NCBI GenBank assembly: GCA_946482615.1
Contig: CAMLSF010000037.1
Coordinates: 1 to 25,941, forward strand
Length of the DNA: 25,941 nucleotides
Direction of reading: 5' to 3'
Source of the DNA: an uncultured Chromatiaceae bacterium
GTDB lineage: Bacteria; Pseudomonadota; Gammaproteobacteria; Enterobacterales; Alteromonadaceae
Under the pieces are notes generated by a model. That model did no database searches. It saw nothing but the letters and a program-made list of their open reading frames with translations, and was not told the origin of the DNA. Positions within the stretch are counted from its first letter, which is position 1; each line of letters begins with the position of its first letter. Positions 23,176-25,941 of this stretch are shown in pieces. A program made the translations under genes and the position numbers.

Positions 23176-25359
23176 ATGCGCAAGACCTTAATCGCCAGCG
23201 CCATTGGCGCCGCAGTCGCTTTAAGTGCCTGCTCTAAGCCAGCAGATGAAGCTAAAACCACAGCAGCAGTTGAACAAACTCAAGCCGCTGCATCAGCAAC
23301 GGAGCAAGCTACGGTGACCAACCCCTTGTTAGTAAAAAGTGCTTTGCAATACGAAGCACCAGAATTTGACAAAATTAAAGTTGAACATTATCAGCCAGCC
23401 ATGGAAGAAGGCATCAAGCAGCATATGGCTGAGATCCTGGCTATCGCTGAGAACAAAGAGCCAGCTACATTCGAAAACACTATAGTGGCGATGGAAAAAA
23501 GTGGTGCCCTGTTAACCCGGGCTTCCAGCACATTCTTTAATATGACAGGCACCATCAGCAACGATCAGATCCTGAAAATCCAGTCTGAAATGGCGCCAAA
23601 ATTCGCTGCGCATTCCGACAATATCAACCTGAATCCACAGTTGTTTGCCCGCGTCAAAGCTGTGTATGACGCCCGTGCTACTTTAGGTTTGGACGGTGAA
23701 GCCACTCGCTTAGTCGAAGATTATTATGAGCGTTTTGTTCGCGCCGGAGCTAACTTAACGGAAGAGCAAAAAACCAAAATCCGTGCTTTAAACGAAGAAC
23801 AATCGACCCTGACCAATAAGTATCAGCAAAACCTGATGCAGATGACCAAAGACATCGCCATCTTCGTTGATGACAAAGAGCAGTTAAAAGGCTTATCAGA
23901 GGCTGAAATTACTGCAGCAGCCGAAGGTGCAAAAGCCCGTGGTCAGGAAGGTAAATTTATTATCGAAATTACCAACACCACCCGCCAGCCGGTGTTAGCT
24001 TCACTGGAAAACCGTGAAGTACGGAAAAAAGTATGGGAAGCCTCTGCTTACCGTGGCACGACAGGCACTACAGACAACCAGCCTATAGTCGCCCGTTTAG
24101 CTCAGTTACGTGCTGAACGCGCTAAGTTGTTAGGTTATGACAACTGGGCCGCGTACCAGTTAGAACCTACTATGGCAAAAACCCCTAAAGCTGTACTGGA
24201 TATGTTCGGTTCTATGGTGCCTGCTGTAGTGGAAAACACCAAAAAAGAAGCTGAAGCTATTCAGGCTATGATCAAAGAAACCGGCGGTGATTTTGAGTTA
24301 CAGCCGTGGGACTGGGAGTTTTATGCTGAGAAAGTACGGAAAGCCAAATACGATTTAGACGAAGCTGAAGTGCGTCAGTACTTCGAATTTGAGCGTGTAC
24401 TGAACGACGGTATGTTCTACACCATGAACAAGCTGTTTGGTATTACGATGAAAGCCCGTCCGGATTTACCTGTGTATCACCCGGATGTCAAAGCTTATGA
24501 AGTCTTTGACGCTGACGGCACCAGCATTGCGATTTTCTATGCGGACTACTTTGCCCGTGATGGCAAACGTGGTGGTGCCTGGATGAGTTCTTTTGTAGAA
24601 CAAAGCAAGCTGTTAAACCAGAAGCCTGTGGTTGTAAACGTAATGAACATTCCTAAAGGCCCGGCTGGTGAACCTACCCTGGTCAGCTACGACAATGTGA
24701 CTACTATGTTCCATGAATTTGGTCATGCGGTGCACGGTTTATTCTCAGATGTGAACTACCCAAGCTTAGCTGGTACTTCAGTATCCCGTGATTTCGTTGA
24801 ATTCCCTTCAACCTTCCAGGAAGACTGGGCTGCTCACCCTGATGTGATTGGTAACTACGCCAAGCACTACAAAACAGGCGAAGCTATTCCTGCTGAACTC
24901 TTGGCAAAAATCATGAAGTCACGTAGCTTCAACCAGGGGTATGACACACTGGAATATATGTCTTCTGCGCTGCTGGATATGGAATGGCACTCTCTGCCAG
25001 CCGATGCACCACTGCAGGACGTACAGAAGTTTGAAGCTGCTGCACTGAAAAAACACGGTGTGGATTTAGCAGCTGTGCCACCACGTTATAAGTCGACTTT
25101 CTTTGCTCACGTCTTCTCTGGTGGATACTCAGCCAGTTACTACGCCTATATGTGGAGTGAAATTCTGGCGGCTGACGCTTTTGCCTATGTGCAGACTCAG
25201 GGTGGTTTAAAGCTGGAAAACGGCATTAACTTCCGTAAAAACATCCTGTCTATAGGTAACAGCAAAGACCCTATGGAAGCCTACAAAGCCTTCCGTGGTC
25301 AGGAACCAACCACTGATGCTCTGTTAATCCGTCGTGGTTTAAAGACCGGCATTAACTAA
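23176..25359 (+). CDS. dcp: M3 family peptidyl-dipeptidase (Dcp type), lipoprotein
   Basis: A 727-residue zinc metallopeptidase of family M3, predicted to remove C-terminal dipeptides from oligopeptides. The zinc motif is HEFGH (His513, Glu514, His517), with third ligand Glu542 in DFVEFPS; the C-terminal FSGGYSASYYAYMWSE (substrate-binding Tyr region) is intact. The N-terminus is a lipoprotein signal, MRKTLIASAIGAAVALSAC, with lipobox LSAC and Cys19, then an Ala/Thr/Glu-rich linker to about residue 50. That accounts for the extra length over E. coli Dcp (681). It is therefore probably anchored in the envelope, where it could trim peptides produced by secreted proteases such as the S8 enzyme in this window (inference). 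GAGGG precedes the ATG. It appears monocistronic, with a strong terminator. Confidence 0.92.
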   Translation: MRKTLIASAIGAAVALSACSKPADEAKTTAAVEQTQAAASATEQATVTNPLLVKSALQYEAPEFDKIKVEHYQPAMEEGIKQHMAEILAIAENKEPATFENTIVAMEKSGALLTRASSTFFNMTGTISNDQILKIQSEMAPKFAAHSDNINLNPQLFARVKAVYDARATLGLDGEATRLVEDYYERFVRAGANLTEEQKTKIRALNEEQSTLTNKYQQNLMQMTKDIAIFVDDKEQLKGLSEAEITAAAEGAKARGQEGKFIIEITNTTRQPVLASLENREVRKKVWEASAYRGTTGTTDNQPIVARLAQLRAERAKLLGYDNWAAYQLEPTMAKTPKAVLDMFGSMVPAVVENTKKEAEAIQAMIKETGGDFELQPWDWEFYAEKVRKAKYDLDEAEVRQYFEFERVLNDGMFYTMNKLFGITMKARPDLPVYHPDVKAYEVFDADGTSIAIFYADYFARDGKRGGAWMSSFVEQSKLLNQKPVVVNVMNIPKGPAGEPTLVSYDNVTTMFHEFGHAVHGLFSDVNYPSLAGTSVSRDFVEFPSTFQEDWAAHPDVIGNYAKHYKTGEAIPAELLAKIMKSRSFNQGYDTLEYMSSALLDMEWHSLPADAPLQDVQKFEAAALKKHGVDLAAVPPRYKSTFFAHVFSGGYSASYYAYMWSEILAADAFAYVQTQGGLKLENGINFRKNILSIGNSKDPMEAYKAFRGQEPTTDALLIRRGLKTGIN

Positions 25360-25381
25360 GTTCACCGGGTCAGCAACGAAT

Positions 25382-25433
25382 GGGGTCAGGCCTTGGATCT
25401 TGAATCAACATCCAAGACCTGACCCCCTTTTTT
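25382..25433 (+). terminator. Strong terminator / long palindrome after the peptidase gene
   Basis: Two arms, 25382-25398 (GGGGTCAGGcCTTGGAT) and 25410-25426 (ATCCAAGaCCTGACCCC), pair at 16 of 17 positions. They enclose an 11-nt loop and are followed by a run of six T. It is clearly a plus-strand terminator. The unusually long stem also resembles a dispersed REP-like palindrome, which would need a genome-wide count. Confidence 0.85.
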
Positions 25434-25941
25434 ATTCTGCCGTTGTGGTAGGACAAGCTGAGACTAACTGCTGCAAATGTGCCCCTAAATCCTGCTGGGC
25501 AAATTGCTGACTGGCAATCACCATCTGCTTTAAGCTTTGTAATGCCTGTTCCAGCCCTTGTTGTTCAATTAAAGTTTTGGCATAAACAGCTGCATCAGCA
25601 CCACGTTGTAATAAGCCCGCCATTTGTTCCAGTGAAACGTCCTGCTCCATCACTTGTTGTAAGTCCGCCAGTAACTGCGCTACTTTGGCCGATTCCACTA
25701 AAGCCCCTTCGACACTGATTAAAGAGCCAACAGGATCAGCAGCTAAGCTGGTCGCGACACAAGAAGCCACAGAACCTGCTTCTGCACTTTTGGCAACAGC
25801 TTCTAAACCCTGACTGCGGATTTGTTCTACAGCCTGCTGTAATTGCTGATCTTTGGCCAGCCAGGCTTGTTCCAACTGCTGTTTTTCATCACCAGCCAGA
25901 TAACCACAGCTGGTCAGCAAAAAAGATAAGGTTGCAGGCAC
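25432..25941 (-). CDS. Hypothetical helical lipoprotein (5' end outside the window)
   Basis: The visible 169 residues run to the window edge. A lipobox, LLTSC followed by Gly, lies about 13 residues in, but the part seen has no positively charged n-region, so the true start is almost surely beyond 25941. The mature protein is Gln/Ala/Leu-rich with heptad-like spacing (QQLEQAWLAKDQQLQQAVEQI), suggesting long helices or a coiled coil. Two further Cys occur, in SVASCVATS and VSACPTT. I do not recognise a family. It is convergent with the M3 peptidase gene, and its stop codon touches that gene's terminator U-tract. Confidence 0.65.
   Translation of the reverse strand: MPATLSFLLTSCGYLAGDEKQQLEQAWLAKDQQLQQAVEQIRSQGLEAVAKSAEAGSVASCVATSLAADPVGSLISVEGALVESAKVAQLLADLQQVMEQDVSLEQMAGLLQRGADAAVYAKTLIEQQGLEQALQSLKQMVIASQQFAQQDLGAHLQQLVSACPTTTAE

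Noticed and set aside
22953..23237. 94-residue plus-strand reading frame before the M3 peptidase
   Set aside because: It runs out of frame into the peptidase signal sequence, has no recognisable domain, and covers promoter-like DNA.
1..25941. CRISPR array, tRNA, rRNA or riboswitch
   Set aside because: I saw no regularly spaced repeats, cloverleaf with a CCA end, rRNA-like sequence or recognisable aptamer consensus on reading through the window; small structured RNAs cannot be excluded by eye.

Overview
The window looks like a chromosomal segment of a free-living marine or aquatic gammaproteobacterium of the Alteromonadales/Chromatiaceae type. Rheinheimera or a close relative is my best guess, by inference from protein style rather than a search. 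The supporting signs are a large TonB-dependent receptor, a kinase-based (non-PTS) amino-sugar pathway, a GlyGly-CTERM protease, a MipA/OmpV-DUF3019-two-component cluster and many lipoproteins. No rRNA, tRNA, CRISPR array, prophage or intact transposase gene was found.

Layout. (1) 1-1346: a pirin-family gene, followed by a ~230-bp MITE-like element with near-perfect terminal inverted repeats and a bidirectionally shaped terminator. (2) 1347-14100: an N-acetylgalactosamine (GalNAc) utilisation locus. On the minus strand are a TonB-dependent receptor and a DUF3472-type lipoprotein. Divergent from them on the plus strand is one tight operon: agaR (DeoR repressor), a Tat-exported GH109 alpha-N-acetylgalactosaminidase, agaZ, agaS, agaK, agaA and agaP. 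A cluster of CTTTC/GAAAG pentamers, the core reported for AgaR sites, lies between the two transcription units. (3) 14113-19341: a 1742-residue secreted subtilisin-like protease with a C-terminal GlyGly-CTERM-like anchor, on the minus strand. (4) 19760-22878: a plus-strand operon of overlapping genes, MipA/OmpV-like outer membrane protein, DUF3019 protein, OmpR-type response regulator and sensor histidine kinase. The 418-bp gap between (3) and (4) holds direct repeats with a 10-bp period pointing toward both transcription units. (5) 23176-25359: a lipoprotein M3 peptidyl-dipeptidase (Dcp type) with a strong palindromic terminator. (6) 25432-25941: the 3' part of an unrecognised helical lipoprotein gene.

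How the genes fit together. In the GalNAc locus the receptor would import GalNAc-containing glycans across the outer membrane and the GH109 enzyme would release GalNAc in the periplasm. AgaP then carries it across the inner membrane, AgaK phosphorylates it, AgaA deacetylates GalNAc-6-P and AgaS converts GalN-6-P to tagatose-6-P. AgaZ belongs to the tagatose-phosphate branch, but no catalytic tagatose-bisphosphate aldolase (KbaY/GatY) or PfkB kinase is encoded here. In the second half, the shared repeats suggest that the two-component system may control both its own MipA/DUF3019 operon and the divergent giant protease. That regulatory link is the most novel idea offered here and is inference.
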